A stretch of DNA of 64,000 nucleotides from Alphaproteobacteria bacterium (GCA_018222865.1 JAAEZM010000005.1:93524-157523); one strand, 5' to 3'. Positions 36,969-46,809 are shown, numbered from the stretch's first letter. The notes: generated from the letters alone by a model not told the origin. Numbers and translations are program-made.

Positions 36969-38309
36969 ATGACGTTCGAGGAACTCGGGCTAAGCCCGAA
37001 ACTCTTGGAGGCGATTACCGCCGCCGGTTATAGTGAACCCACCCCGATCCAGGCCGGTGCCATCCCGCCTGCGGTTCAGGGACGCGATGTGCTTGGCATT
37101 GCGCAGACGGGGACCGGCAAGACCGCTTCTTTCACTCTGCCCCTGATCGAAAAACTCTCTCGTGGCCGCGCCAAAGCGCGTATGCCCCGGTCCTTGATCA
37201 TCGCCCCCACGCGAGAACTGGCCGCCCAGGTCGCCGAGAATTTCGAGACCTATGCACAAGGCCAGAAGCTGACGATGGCACTGCTTATTGGCGGCGTCGC
37301 ATTCCAGCCTCAAGTCGATATTCTCAATAAGGGCGCCGATGTCCTCATCGCGACCCCAGGACGTTTGCTCGACCATTTTGAACGCGGTGGCCTGCTTCTC
37401 ACGGGCGTGCAGATGCTGATTGTTGATGAGGCGGACCGCATGCTCGATATGGGCTTCATCCCCGATCTCGAGCGGATCTTCTCCTTAACGCCACCGCGCA
37501 AACAGACACTTTTCTTCTCGGCCACCATGCCGAAAGAGATTCAAAGCCTCGTTGATCGCTTTCTGACCACGCCGGAACGCGTTGAAGTCGCGCGCCCGGC
37601 GACAACCAGCGCGAATATCCAGCAATACCTTGTGCGGATCGACACCGCGACGCCGAAGGCGAAACGGACAGCTCTGCGTTTGGCCATGAGCCGCGATGAC
37701 GTGAAGAACGGCATCATTTTCTCCAATCGCAAACGCGATGTCGATATTGTTGCTCGGTCGTTGAAGAAGCATGGCTTCTCAGCGGCTCCGATCCATGGCG
37801 ACCTTGATCAATCCGCTCGCACGGCAACGCTTGCCGACTTCAAGTCCGGTGATCTGAAATTCCTGATCGCAAGTGATGTTGCCGCTCGCGGCCTTGATAT
37901 TCCGGACGTCAGCCACGTGTTTAACTATGATCTTCCGCATCATGCGGATGATTATGTCCACCGCATCGGCCGAACCGGTCGCGCGGGACGCTCTGGCGAA
38001 TCCGTGTCGATTGTGACGCCAGCTGACGAAAAATCACTCACCGCGATTGAGAAACTCATCACCCAGTCGATTGAAAACCTGGTGCTTGAGGGTTTGGAGG
38101 ACGCACTGGCTGATGTTGCTGCCCCGACCCGATCTCGCGGTCGAAAAAGCAGTGCGAAATCGTCTGACAGCAAGCCTGAGCCGAAAGAAGCGCCGACCAA
38201 AGAGCCAAGGGTAAAGAAAAAGCCTCGCTCTAATCGTCATGCGGCCGACCGCGACCATACACCGGTAATTGGCTTCGGGGATCACCTCCCCGATTTCATG
38301 AAGGCCTGA
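36969..38309 (+). CDS. DEAD-box RNA helicase (RhlE-like)
   Basis: An ATP-dependent RNA helicase of 446 residues. The Q motif lies in YSEPTPIQAGAIP; motif I is AQTGTGKT, Ia PTRELAAQ, II DEADRMLDMGF, III SATMP, V ARGLDIPDV and VI HRIGRTGRAGR. The C-terminal 60 or so residues are Lys/Arg/Pro-rich and likely RNA-binding. This is the RhlE-type layout, common in alphaproteobacteria for ribosome biogenesis and RNA decay at low temperature; the subfamily call is by pattern. The start at 36969 has AAGGA 4-5 bases upstream. It has its own promoter region after a terminator hairpin. Confidence 0.93.
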   Translation: MTFEELGLSPKLLEAITAAGYSEPTPIQAGAIPPAVQGRDVLGIAQTGTGKTASFTLPLIEKLSRGRAKARMPRSLIIAPTRELAAQVAENFETYAQGQKLTMALLIGGVAFQPQVDILNKGADVLIATPGRLLDHFERGGLLLTGVQMLIVDEADRMLDMGFIPDLERIFSLTPPRKQTLFFSATMPKEIQSLVDRFLTTPERVEVARPATTSANIQQYLVRIDTATPKAKRTALRLAMSRDDVKNGIIFSNRKRDVDIVARSLKKHGFSAAPIHGDLDQSARTATLADFKSGDLKFLIASDVAARGLDIPDVSHVFNYDLPHHADDYVHRIGRTGRAGRSGESVSIVTPADEKSLTAIEKLITQSIENLVLEGLEDALADVAAPTRSRGRKSSAKSSDSKPEPKEAPTKEPRVKKKPRSNRHAADRDHTPVIGFGDHLPDFMKA

Positions 38310-38313
38310 CACC

Positions 38314-38366
38314 GCCAGCACGCCTAAATTGTGTTAGTTCAACACAAAACACGCGCTGGCTGTTTT
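38314..38366 (+). terminator. Structured terminator after the helicase gene
   Basis: An outer stem GCCAGC/GCTGGC encloses a second hairpin TTGTGTT-AGTTC-AACACAA; TGTTTT follows. It lies just after the helicase stop. The two-level structure and short T tract make the call moderate. Confidence 0.5.
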
Positions 38367-38457
38367 GAATGCATACGCTATGAGCTATTTTTACGACTTC
38401 TTTTCCTTTCCCGAATAAAGTTCGCTTTAACGGGCCACGCGATTGCAGGCTCGGCAT

Positions 38458-39522
38458 ATGGAAGGAAGTCTCGTGAACGGTCGTCTGTTAGGCAAGGAAA
38501 GTCGGGAGCTAGCGCTTAAAGCGTTGGACTTTATGGAACAATTCGACGTTCCTCCGACCCCGGAGAACTATGCTGTCTGGATCTGTTTTGCGACGGACAG
38601 CAATCCTGAGCTCTGCGGCTCCGTTAAGGAGCAGATCGAATCGAACGAGCCCTTCACCGAACAAATTAACTCAGACCTCTTTGAGCAATACTTCCAGTGG
38701 AAAGCCATTCAGGACGCTATCCTGGAAGGCGGCGGCGCGATGACCCGCGAGCTTGGCGCGGTCAAGGAAAGCCTGGAAGCCTTCGGCCGCGACACGGCGG
38801 CCTATGGCGAAGCTCTTGAAGGTGCGTCCGACAAGCTGGAAAAAGCAAAAGATCAGAGCAGCATAAAAGTACTGGTCGAGAGCCTCGTTTCTGCCACGGC
38901 AAAGATGCAGCGCCGCAGCCAGCATCTGGAAGACCGGCTGCACGAGACCTCAAAGGAGGTCGATCAGCTTCGCAATAACCTGGAGAAGGTGCGCGAAGAA
39001 GCAATGACGGATGCCCTCACCGGCATCGCTAACCGCAAGCGCTTTGACGAATCCCTGCGTCGCGCGAAGCGCGACACCGATACGAATGGAACACCGCTCA
39101 GCCTGGTGCTCTGCGACATCGATTTCTTCAAGCGTTTCAATGACACCTGGGGTCATCAGACAGGTGATCAGATCATCCGCTTCGTTGCAGGATGCCTGAC
39201 GCGGCATTCAGAAGACGCGCATCTCGTGGCCCGTTATGGTGGCGAGGAATTCGCGATCGTCATGCCGCAGACCAGCCCAGTTGATGCCGCGCAGATCGCG
39301 GAGAAGATCCGACGAACTGTGGAATCGAAAAAGCTTCTGCGGAAGTCCACCAATGAGGATCTCGGCAATATCACCGTCTCTCTCGGCATCGCCAATTATA
39401 ACGGCAATGAATCGATTGAGGAGCTGATCGAGCGCGCGGACAATAACCTTTACCGGTCCAAGACCGAAGGCCGCAACCGTGCGACAGCCGATACGGCGAT
39501 CAAGGGCAAATCTGCCGCCTAG
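38458..39522 (+). CDS. Diguanylate cyclase (GGDEF) with conserved helical N-terminal domain
   Basis: Makes c-di-GMP from GTP. About 354 residues, no membrane segment. The N-terminal half (about 1-170) is helical; LDFMEQFDVPPTPENYAVW and the following coiled coil are typical of soluble cyclases of this type. The GGDEF domain starts DALTGIANRKRFDESL, has LCDIDFFKRFND, and the active site is RYGGEEF. The inhibitory RxxD site is absent: the residues in that position are EDAH, so product inhibition through the I site should be lost. The start is uncertain between ATG 38458 and GTG 38473; the latter has a good AAGGAAG upstream. A bidirectional terminator follows. Confidence 0.93.
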   Translation: MEGSLVNGRLLGKESRELALKALDFMEQFDVPPTPENYAVWICFATDSNPELCGSVKEQIESNEPFTEQINSDLFEQYFQWKAIQDAILEGGGAMTRELGAVKESLEAFGRDTAAYGEALEGASDKLEKAKDQSSIKVLVESLVSATAKMQRRSQHLEDRLHETSKEVDQLRNNLEKVREEAMTDALTGIANRKRFDESLRRAKRDTDTNGTPLSLVLCDIDFFKRFNDTWGHQTGDQIIRFVAGCLTRHSEDAHLVARYGGEEFAIVMPQTSPVDAAQIAEKIRRTVESKKLLRKSTNEDLGNITVSLGIANYNGNESIEELIERADNNLYRSKTEGRNRATADTAIKGKSAA

Positions 39523-39545
39523 AGATCCCACCAAAACGATTTTTC

Positions 39546-39587
39546 AAAACCGCCCGCGGATTATCCATCTGCGGGCGGTTTTGTCTT
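39546..39587. terminator. Bidirectional terminator between ggdef and gst genes
   Basis: A 12-base perfect stem AAAACCGCCCGC/GCGGGCGGTTTT with a 13-base loop. The + strand continues GTCTTTT, and the minus strand has T-rich arm bases. It serves the diguanylate cyclase gene and also overlaps the end of the convergent GST gene. Confidence 0.85.
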
Positions 39588-40151
39588 TTGGAAGCTTTCA
39601 CGTTCGTTCCAGCGCTCATGCAATGCTGTCAGTTTGGGATGGTCTGCGCGCCAATTGGATTCGCTATAGCGAAAGTCCAGATAATCAAGCGCGATAGCGG
39701 CCGTTAGACCCTCCACACTTCGCTCCCCGGAGAAAGCATCCGCCTGGCTTTCCATGACATCCAGCGTGCGGGCGATGCCGGCTTCACGCCGTTTGATCCA
39801 ATAATCCGAGTAAATCTGCTTGTCGCGAACCATCTCGACACGGCGGGCTACGGCGAGATCAATCAATCCGGTCGCAAGGGCCTCGAGCCGACGGGTCGTC
39901 CAGTCATGTGTCCACGGATCGTCAGCGGAAGCGATAAGAACCTCTGTGATAAACAGACTCTCTGTCATCGGCGCGCCATCCGCGCCAATCAGGCAGGGAA
40001 CGCGCCCGAGCGGATTTGCCGCGAGCAGGACATCACCATCATCAAACGGATGCGCCTCAATCTCTTCTACCGTGTCGGTAAGAGCCAACTCCTCAACCAG
40101 TATCCGGCATTTGCGCGCATAGGGTGAGGTGTAGGAGACGATCAGCTTCAT
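39561..40151 (-). CDS. Glutathione S-transferase family protein
   Basis: A 196-residue two-domain protein. The thioredoxin-like N-terminal part starts MKLIVSYTSPYARKCRILVEEL, has the cis-Pro region GRVPCLIG and the Glu/Ser pair MTESLFI that binds the glutathione gamma-glutamyl group. The rest is the helical GST domain. Ser9/Pro10 sit where a catalytic Ser or Cys is expected. Substrate unknown. It is 19 bases after sufA on the same strand and may be read through as the last gene of the suf operon; its stop lies within the terminator hairpin. Confidence 0.88.
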   Translation of the reverse strand: MKLIVSYTSPYARKCRILVEELALTDTVEEIEAHPFDDGDVLLAANPLGRVPCLIGADGAPMTESLFITEVLIASADDPWTHDWTTRRLEALATGLIDLAVARRVEMVRDKQIYSDYWIKRREAGIARTLDVMESQADAFSGERSVEGLTAAIALDYLDFRYSESNWRADHPKLTALHERWNERESFQKTKPPADG

Positions 40152-40170
40152 CGCGAAAGGACCTTGGAGT

Positions 40171-40530
40171 CTAAACTTCCTTCACCGGTATAATGGTGAC
40201 GCTTTCACCACAACCGCAAGCATCGGTCTGATTAGGGTTCTTGAAGACGAATTTGGAGTGCAGAGGCGTCACTTCATAATCGATCTGAGTGCCCAGCAGG
40301 AAGAGGAGAGCCTTGGATTCGAGCACGATTTCGACGCCCTGATCCTCGACCCGCTCATCCATAGAGTCCGGAGCTTCAACATAGTCCATCACGTATTCCA
40401 TGCCGGCACAGCCACCATTCTTCACCCCGACGCGAAGGTATCCCTTCTCTCGAGTCGACATGATGGATTTGACGCGTTCGGCCGCAGCCTCGGTCAAGGA
40501 AACCGCCTTGGGGCGTTCACGAAGAGCCAT
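40171..40530 (-). CDS. sufA: A-type Fe-S carrier protein (SufA-like)
   Basis: Carries assembled Fe-S clusters from the SufBCD scaffold to target enzymes. 119 residues with the three ligands of the family: Cys41 (NGGCAGMEY), Cys105 and Cys107 (DACGCGES), spaced as in IscA/SufA/ErpA. Location at the end of the suf operon favours SufA. It starts 11 bases after the sufT-like stop, with AAGGAGG nearby. Confidence 0.93.
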   Translation of the reverse strand: MALRERPKAVSLTEAAAERVKSIMSTREKGYLRVGVKNGGCAGMEYVMDYVEAPDSMDERVEDQGVEIVLESKALLFLLGTQIDYEVTPLHSKFVFKNPNQTDACGCGESVTIIPVKEV

Positions 40531-40541
40531 ATCAGGCCTCC

Positions 40542-40994
40542 TTAAAACATGTTCAGCGCCAAGCGCGCTTCATCGGACATACGATCAGGTGTCCAGGGCG
40601 GTTCGAAGGTAAGGTCCACCATCGCCTTGGTCACACCGTCAACCTGCTCGACCGCATCCTGGACCCAGCCCGGCATTTCGCCAGCCACCGGGCAGCCTGG
40701 AGCCGTCAAAGTCATCTCAACCTTCAAAGTACGGTCATCTTCCAGATCGACTTTGTAGATCAGGCCTAGCTCATAGATATCAACCGGAATTTCCGGGTCG
40801 AAAACAGTTTTCAGCTGGGTAATGACGTCATCCGTGATACGCGCCAGTTCGGCCTCGGGAATGGCGCTCGGCGCAGGAGACACAGAGGCGTCCCCTGTGC
40901 TTTTCGCCGCGACACCGGGCTCGCCTGACTCTGATGGGACCGGCGCATTTGAGCCGGACAGGTCGATAATATCTCGCGAAGTCGTCTCAGTCAT
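40542..40994 (-). CDS. sufT: SUF-associated DUF59/MIP18 family protein (SufT-like)
   Basis: A 150-residue protein. The first 45 residues are low-complexity Ser/Pro/Ala-rich and variable. The MIP18/DUF59 domain follows: VFDPEIPVDIYELGLIYKV, LTAPGCPVAGEMP with the conserved Cys, and FEPPWTPDRMS. This family helps Fe-S cluster maturation and is standard in alphaproteobacterial suf operons between sufS and sufA, as here. The spacing to sufS is 8 bases. Confidence 0.92.
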   Translation of the reverse strand: MTETTSRDIIDLSGSNAPVPSESGEPGVAAKSTGDASVSPAPSAIPEAELARITDDVITQLKTVFDPEIPVDIYELGLIYKVDLEDDRTLKVEMTLTAPGCPVAGEMPGWVQDAVEQVDGVTKAMVDLTFEPPWTPDRMSDEARLALNMF

Positions 40995-41002
40995 GACAGA
41001 TC

Positions 41003-42244
41003 CTAGATGAGAAAGGCCCGGGCCTTGTTCAAGGCCTCGACGAAGGCATCAGCCTCCTCAAGCGTGTTGTAAATCGCAAAACTGGCCCGGCCAGTAGCAT
41101 GCACACCCATGCGGCGCATCAAAGGCTGGGCGCAATGATGGCCGGCACGAATGGCGATACCGTATTTGTCGACAATCTGCGCCAGGTCATGCGCATGCGC
41201 GCCTTCAAGATCGAAGCTGATGATTGCGCCCTTGTCTTGGGCCGTGCCCAGAATGCGCAGACCATCCATATCCGCCAAACCTGCCATCGCGCGGTCGAGA
41301 AGCGCGCGCTCATGTTCGATAATGGCTTTACGATCAAACCGTTCGAGCCAGCGGATCGCAGCGCCGAGACCAATCGCATCGGCAATCGGGGGCGTTCCCG
41401 CTTCAAATTTGTGAGGCACATCCGCGAAAGTGACGCTGTCCTGATAGACGTCCGCGATCATCTCGCCTCCGCCCTGATAAGGTGGGAGACGCTCCAGCCA
41501 ATCGCCCTTGGCATACAGCGCACCAATGCCCGAGGGCCCATAGAGTTTGTGGCCGGTGAAGACGAAGAAATCGCAATCCAGCTCCTGAACATCCACCTCG
41601 AGATGAACAGCGGACTGCGACCCATCCAGCATGACAGGCACATCTGCGGCGCGCGCAATTTCGATCACGCGTTTTGCATCCGTAACGGTACCGAGCACGT
41701 TGGACATGTGAGTGACGGTGATGAGGGCGGTTTTCGGGCCAGCCAATTTCGCCAGGTGTTCATAATCGAGAACACCTTCATCAGTCACACGCACCCATTT
41801 CAGCTCAACGCCAATCCGGTCTGCCATCAGCCGCCAGGGCACGATATTGGAGTGGTGTTCAGCCTCGGACAGGATGATCTCATCGCCAGTTTTCAACAGC
41901 TGGCCGAAGCTGGCGGCCAACAAGTTGATCGCCTCGGTCGTGCCGCGCGTGAAAACAATCTGATCCTTCGAGGGAGCATTCAAGAAGCGCCGGACATCCT
42001 CGCGTGCGCCCTCGAATGCCTCGGTCGTCTCATTCGCCAGAGTGTGTAGGCCACGGTGCACATTCGCGTAGGACGCACGATATACCCCGGCAACACTCTC
42101 AATTACGAACTCCGGCTTTTGCGCCGAAGCTGCGCTATCGAGATAGACCAGAGGTTTGCCATTGATCTCGCGCTGCAGGATCGGGAATTCAGCCCGGATG
42201 GCATCGATATTCAATGGCGCGGTAATCGGTGCATGTATCGTCAT
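41003..42244 (-). CDS. sufS: Cysteine desulfurase SufS
   Basis: A PLP enzyme that takes sulfur from cysteine for Fe-S assembly. 413 residues, group II desulfurase. PLP Lys is in FTGHKLYGPSG, the His in SEAEHHSN stacks on the cofactor, and the sulfur-carrying Cys is in RAGHHCAQPLM. Its ATG overlaps the sufD stop by 4 bases (ATGA), showing translational coupling. A second, IscS/NifS-type desulfurase is encoded at the head of the same operon. Confidence 0.96.
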   Translation of the reverse strand: MTIHAPITAPLNIDAIRAEFPILQREINGKPLVYLDSAASAQKPEFVIESVAGVYRASYANVHRGLHTLANETTEAFEGAREDVRRFLNAPSKDQIVFTRGTTEAINLLAASFGQLLKTGDEIILSEAEHHSNIVPWRLMADRIGVELKWVRVTDEGVLDYEHLAKLAGPKTALITVTHMSNVLGTVTDAKRVIEIARAADVPVMLDGSQSAVHLEVDVQELDCDFFVFTGHKLYGPSGIGALYAKGDWLERLPPYQGGGEMIADVYQDSVTFADVPHKFEAGTPPIADAIGLGAAIRWLERFDRKAIIEHERALLDRAMAGLADMDGLRILGTAQDKGAIISFDLEGAHAHDLAQIVDKYGIAIRAGHHCAQPLMRRMGVHATGRASFAIYNTLEEADAFVEALNKARAFLI

Positions 42245-43278
42245 GCCATCTCTCCCAGACGCACGCGCAGAAGACCGGTCACGCGCTCGCGCAGCGTTTC
42301 ACTCTCGATCAGCATAAGCGGCTCAGTCAGAAAGCTCTCGATCAACATGGCACGCGCCTTGGCCTCGGAAAGACCTCGCTGGCGCATATAGAAGAGCGCG
42401 GTCTCATCGATCGCCCCGAGCGCATTGCCGTGGGCGCACTGAACGTCATCAGCGTAGATTTCAAGTTCCGGCTTGGCGTCGATCTCGGCTTTGTCGGACA
42501 GCATCAATGCACGATGGGTCATCTTGGCGTCGGTTTGCTGCGCGGCCTGTTCAACCTTGAACTTGCCCTGGAAGACGCCCTGGGCGTGGGCAGCAACGGC
42601 ACCTTTGACAAGCTGGCGCGTTACGCCGCCTGCGCCGGTGTGGGTGACGGTCGAGGTGAAGTCCGCATGACGGCCCTCCGCAAGCAGATAGACCGCCCCC
42701 AGATCGACCTCAGCCCCCTCACCGGCATGAGACACATGCGTTTCGTGGCGTGAAAGCTTGGAGCCGAAAGACACGGCAGACTGGCGATATTTCGCATGCT
42801 TTGCCACGACGACACGAGTGCGAAGCGCACCAACTGCATCTGCGTCGATCTCGGAGATGACCACCCGTTCCAGCGTAGCCGCCTCGCCCAGCGTGATCTC
42901 CAGACGGGCCGTTACGAAAGCGCCTGCGGCCAGATCATGGCGCTCAATAAGGCGCGCAGTTTGACCCGCTGGAACATGAATTTCCAGCGCCGCAATGCCG
43001 ACACCCGCTGTTGCGGTGAGATCGAGCATCATCTCCTCGCCTGCGCCCAGAGTTATTTGCGGACCAATGGCGGAACCATCCAGTCGATATCCCGCGACAC
43101 CGGCCGCTTCAATGCCCTGGGTTGCCCGGCGCAGATCCGACCATTTCCAGGCTTCTGCCCGCTTGGTCGGCAAGCCGAATTTGACCACCGCCTCACGCGC
43201 CGCGGCGCGCCAATCCTCGGCGCCATCAAGCAGATCGATCAGCGTTTGTTCTGCCGGCGTATGCGTGATCACGCCCAT
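42241..43278 (-). CDS. sufD: Fe-S assembly scaffold subunit SufD
   Basis: Part of the SufBC2D scaffold. 345 residues, short compared with the 400 or more of many SufD proteins, mainly through a reduced N-terminal region. The beta-helix core is present, and the C-terminal signature AHGNALGAIDETALFYMRQRG contains the His that helps cluster formation with SufB. It starts one base inside the sufC stop (TAATG) and overlaps sufS at its end. Confidence 0.93.
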   Translation of the reverse strand: MGVITHTPAEQTLIDLLDGAEDWRAAAREAVVKFGLPTKRAEAWKWSDLRRATQGIEAAGVAGYRLDGSAIGPQITLGAGEEMMLDLTATAGVGIAALEIHVPAGQTARLIERHDLAAGAFVTARLEITLGEAATLERVVISEIDADAVGALRTRVVVAKHAKYRQSAVSFGSKLSRHETHVSHAGEGAEVDLGAVYLLAEGRHADFTSTVTHTGAGGVTRQLVKGAVAAHAQGVFQGKFKVEQAAQQTDAKMTHRALMLSDKAEIDAKPELEIYADDVQCAHGNALGAIDETALFYMRQRGLSEAKARAMLIESFLTEPLMLIESETLRERVTGLLRVRLGEMA

Positions 43279-44042
43279 TAGGCCACCTCGGTCAGGTATT
43301 TGTCATAGCCTTCAGCCTCGAGCTCATGCGCGAGCTCGGGACCGCCGGACTTGATGATCCGGCCATCGGCCATGATGTGGACGACATCAGGTTTGATATA
43401 GTCGAGAAGGCGCTGATAGTGGGTGATTACCAGCATGCCGCGATCATCCGCCCGCAGCGTGTTGACGCCTTCAGCAACGGTTTTCAGCGCATCGATATCC
43501 AAACCTGAATCCGTCTCGTCCAGGATGAGGAATTTCGGTTCCAGGATCAGCGCTTGCAGGATTTCCATCCGCTTCTTCTCACCGCCAGAGAAGCCGACAT
43601 TGACCGGGCGTTTGAGCATGTCCATCGACACGCCGATCGCCTTGGCCTTTTCCCGCGCCAGCTTCAGGAAGTCCGGTGCTGACATTTCCTCCTCGCCGCG
43701 CGCAGTGCGCTGGGCGTTGAGGGCTTCTTTCAGGAAGGTCAGCGTCGGCACGCCCGGGATCTCAACAGGATATTGGAAGGACAGGTAGAGCCCCTTGGCG
43801 GCGCGCTCCTCCGGCTCCAGCTCGGCAAGATCCTCACCGGAAAAATCCATCTCGCCTTGAGTGACCTCATAGCCGTCACGGCCAGTCAGTACGTAGGACA
43901 GCGTCGACTTTCCAGAGCCGTTCGGCCCCATGATCGCATGCACCTCGCCTGCAGGAACTTCGAGCGAAAGACCTTTCAGGATCGGCTTTTCCTCACCGTC
44001 CTGAGCTTCGACCTTACAGTGCAGATTATTGATTTTGATCAT
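43278..44042 (-). CDS. sufC: Fe-S assembly ATPase SufC
   Basis: The ABC-type ATPase of the SufBCD complex. 254 residues. Walker A is GPNGSGKST (about residues 40-48), the ABC signature is GFSGGEKKRMEIL, Walker B with its catalytic acid is LILDETDSGLDID, and the switch His is in VITHYQRLL. It is separated from sufB by 108 bases, unusually far for this operon, with no terminator or ORF that I can see between them. Confidence 0.97.
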   Translation of the reverse strand: MIKINNLHCKVEAQDGEEKPILKGLSLEVPAGEVHAIMGPNGSGKSTLSYVLTGRDGYEVTQGEMDFSGEDLAELEPEERAAKGLYLSFQYPVEIPGVPTLTFLKEALNAQRTARGEEEMSAPDFLKLAREKAKAIGVSMDMLKRPVNVGFSGGEKKRMEILQALILEPKFLILDETDSGLDIDALKTVAEGVNTLRADDRGMLVITHYQRLLDYIKPDVVHIMADGRIIKSGGPELAHELEAEGYDKYLTEVA

Positions 44043-44150
44043 TTTCTATCTCGTTCGTCCTAGGTGTCTGGGGAGTTCGGTCGATTGCGTCATTCAGTGC
44101 CATACCGGTCCCGATGAAACGCTGGGATACAAGTAGGCAGAAGTAGTCAC

Positions 44151-45653
44151 TCACCCAACACTCCCCTCAAGGCTGACCTTCAAGAGTTGCTGGGCTTCAA
44201 CGGCGAATTCCATCGGTAATTCCTGCAGCACCTCTCGGACAAAGCCATTGACTAGAAGCGCCGTTGCCGCCTCTTCGTCCAGCCCGCGCTGGCGGGCATA
44301 GAAGAGCTGATCTTCCGACAGTTTGGTGGTTGTCGCCTCATGCTCGAGCACCGCCTTGGGTGTCTTGCATTCCACATAAGGCACGGTGTGGGCGCCGCAC
44401 TGATCACCGATCAGCAGGCTGTCACACTGGGTGAAATTGCGCGCGCCTTCCGCCTTCGCATGGACAGAAACCAGGCCGCGATAGGTCTGGTCGGACCGGC
44501 CCGCGGAAATGCCCTTGGAAATGATGCGGCTAGTCGAGCCCTTACCCAGATGGATCATCTTGGTGCCGGTATCGGCCTGCTGGCGTCCATTGGTGACGGC
44601 GATGGAATAGAACTCACCACGCGAGTTTTCCCCGCGCAGGACGCAGGAGGGATATTTCCAGGTGATGGCCGAGCCGGTTTCCACCTGGGTCCAGGAGATC
44701 TTGGAATTCTTGCCGCGGCAATCGCCGCGCTTGGTCACGAAGTTATACACCCCGCCCTTGCCGTTTTCATCGCCCGGCCACCAGTTCTGCACGGTAGAGT
44801 ATTTGATCTCCGCATCATCCAGCGCGATCAGTTCGACGACAGCCGCGTGCAGCTGGTTTTCGTCGCGCATCGGCGCCGTACAGCCTTCCAGATAGGACAC
44901 ATAGGCGCCCTTGTCGGCGATGATCAGCGTGCGTTCGAACTGGCCGGTGCCTTCCGCATTCATGCGGAAATAGGTGGAGAGCTCCATCGGGCAGCGAACG
45001 CCCGGCGGCACATAGACGAAGGAGCCATCGGAGAAGACAGCAGAATTGAGGGTGGCGTAGTAATTATCCGTCGTCGGCACGACCGAGCCGAGATACTGCT
45101 TCACCAGTTCCGGGTAATCGCGCATCGCCTCGGAAATCGAGCAAAAGATGACGCCAGCCTTGGCCAGTTCTTCCTTGAAGGTCGTGACGACCGAGACCGA
45201 GTCAAAGACAGCATCGACGGCGACTTTCGGTGTTTCGCGAGCTTCTGCAGCGCTAGCCGCAGCCCCTTTCACCCCAAGCAGGACTTCCTGCTCCTTAAGC
45301 GGAATACCCAGCTTTTCGAAGTCCTTGAGGATTTCTTCCGGCACATCGTCAATGGACTCATATTTGGCGCCAGCTTTCGGCGCTGCGAAATAGGAGATGT
45401 CTTGAAAATCAATCGGCGGATAATCGACCTTTGCCCATTTCGGCTCGGCCATTTCCTGAAAACGTTTCAGCGCGTCCAGGCGCCATTCGAGCATCCATTC
45501 CGGCTCGTCTTTTTTCGCCGAGATATAGCGGACGATCCCTTCATTGAGCCCTTTAGGCGCAACTTCCGTGTCAACGTCGGTCGTGAAGCCGTACTTATAC
45601 TTGTCGGCTTCGAGCTTTTTGACGTCTTCAATGGTTTCTTTAACTGCAGCCAT
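44151..45653 (-). CDS. sufB: Fe-S assembly scaffold protein SufB
   Basis: The main scaffold on which the nascent cluster is built. 500 residues, normal for the family. It starts with [19 protein letters not shown], has [18 protein letters not shown] in the middle, and the C-terminal signature [23 protein letters not shown]-type region carries the essential Cys. It follows the cysteine desulfurase gene by only 3 bases. Confidence 0.97.
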   Translation of the reverse strand: MAAVKETIEDVKKLEADKYKYGFTTDVDTEVAPKGLNEGIVRYISAKKDEPEWMLEWRLDALKRFQEMAEPKWAKVDYPPIDFQDISYFAAPKAGAKYESIDDVPEEILKDFEKLGIPLKEQEVLLGVKGAAASAAEARETPKVAVDAVFDSVSVVTTFKEELAKAGVIFCSISEAMRDYPELVKQYLGSVVPTTDNYYATLNSAVFSDGSFVYVPPGVRCPMELSTYFRMNAEGTGQFERTLIIADKGAYVSYLEGCTAPMRDENQLHAAVVELIALDDAEIKYSTVQNWWPGDENGKGGVYNFVTKRGDCRGKNSKISWTQVETGSAITWKYPSCVLRGENSRGEFYSIAVTNGRQQADTGTKMIHLGKGSTSRIISKGISAGRSDQTYRGLVSVHAKAEGARNFTQCDSLLIGDQCGAHTVPYVECKTPKAVLEHEATTTKLSEDQLFYARQRGLDEEAATALLVNGFVREVLQELPMEFAVEAQQLLKVSLEGSVG

Positions 45654-45656
45654 GGC

Positions 45657-46805
45657 TCAGGCCGTCTCCTTGATCGTCGGTTTCGCGCGTTCAAATGCCT
45701 GAACCCAGGCCTTAATCAGCGCATCCACATCATGCTGCGTTGTCGTCCAGCCAAGGCTGATCCGGGTCACCCCATCGGACAATGCATCTGGCAGGGCGAG
45801 TGCCGTGCCGAGTTTTGAAGCTTTCGCCTTGCCCGAGGAGCAAGCGGCGCCCGCAGAAATGGAAAATCCTGCGAGATCCATAGCCATCACCTGGGTCTCA
45901 CCGCGCCATCCCGCTATCGCAAGGCCGAGTGTGTTGGGCAGTCGCGGCGCTGCTTCGCCGAGCACCTGCGCATCGGGTGCGGCAGCGCGTATGCCTTTGA
46001 TGATCTGATCACGCAAGACCGCGAGTGAGGCAAAATCAGCCAGACCGGCAATGGCTTGTTCCAAGGCCAGGCCCATGCCGGCAATCCCGGCCACGTTCAG
46101 CGTGCCGGAGCGGCGGCCTTTTTCCTGCCCGCCGCCATGATTATGCCGCGACATGGGCGCGTCGCACGCCGCCAAAAGCGCGCCTACGCCCTGGGGGCCA
46201 CCGAATTTATGAGACGCGATCGCCATATAATCGGCGCCCAAGGCAGCAAAATCGACTGGGATCTTGCCAGCCGATTGCACCGCATCGACGATCACCAAAC
46301 CATTCTTGGCCTTGACGCGTTGTGTGGCTTCCGCAACCGGCTGGATGGTGCCCATCTCATTATTGGCCAGCATCAGCGCCAGGACTGGGCGCCCCTGCGC
46401 CTCATCCCAATTCGCCAGATGCCTATCAAGCCAGTCCAGATCTGCGATGCCATCAGCCGTCACCGGCATGACATCAACAGGCAGCCCCGATGCCTTGGCG
46501 GTTTCAGCGATCGCCTCATGCTCAATAGCCGACACGATCAGCCGCTGAGCAGCGCCCGCCTTGATGACACTATGAAGCGCGAGATTGAGCGCTTCCGTGC
46601 CACCTGCGGTGAAGATCACATCCTCGCCGCGCACGCACAACGCTTTGCCGATTTGTCGGCGTGCTTCATCCACTAGCCGGCGCGCCGCCTGACCGTGCGC
46701 ATGCACGGAGGACGGATTGCCGACCTCCGCCATGACCGCGCCCATGAGCGCAATCACGTCAGGCCGAACCTGCGTGGTGGCGTTGTGATCAAAATAGACC
46801 GGCAT
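45657..46805 (-). CDS. Cysteine desulfurase, IscS/NifS type
   Basis: A PLP-dependent desulfurase of 382 residues, group I. It starts VYFDHNATTQVRPDV; the PLP Lys lies in ASHKFGGPQGVGAL, and the mobile-loop Cys in SAGAACSSGKAKASK. The operon therefore encodes two desulfurases, this one and SufS. The start at 46805 is 4 bases after the iscR stop; an upstream extension of the frame has no function. It could supply sulfur for Fe-S clusters or for tRNA thiolation. Confidence 0.93.
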   Translation of the reverse strand: MPVYFDHNATTQVRPDVIALMGAVMAEVGNPSSVHAHGQAARRLVDEARRQIGKALCVRGEDVIFTAGGTEALNLALHSVIKAGAAQRLIVSAIEHEAIAETAKASGLPVDVMPVTADGIADLDWLDRHLANWDEAQGRPVLALMLANNEMGTIQPVAEATQRVKAKNGLVIVDAVQSAGKIPVDFAALGADYMAIASHKFGGPQGVGALLAACDAPMSRHNHGGGQEKGRRSGTLNVAGIAGMGLALEQAIAGLADFASLAVLRDQIIKGIRAAAPDAQVLGEAAPRLPNTLGLAIAGWRGETQVMAMDLAGFSISAGAACSSGKAKASKLGTALALPDALSDGVTRISLGWTTTQHDVDALIKAWVQAFERAKPTIKETA

Positions 46806-46809
46806 TGGC

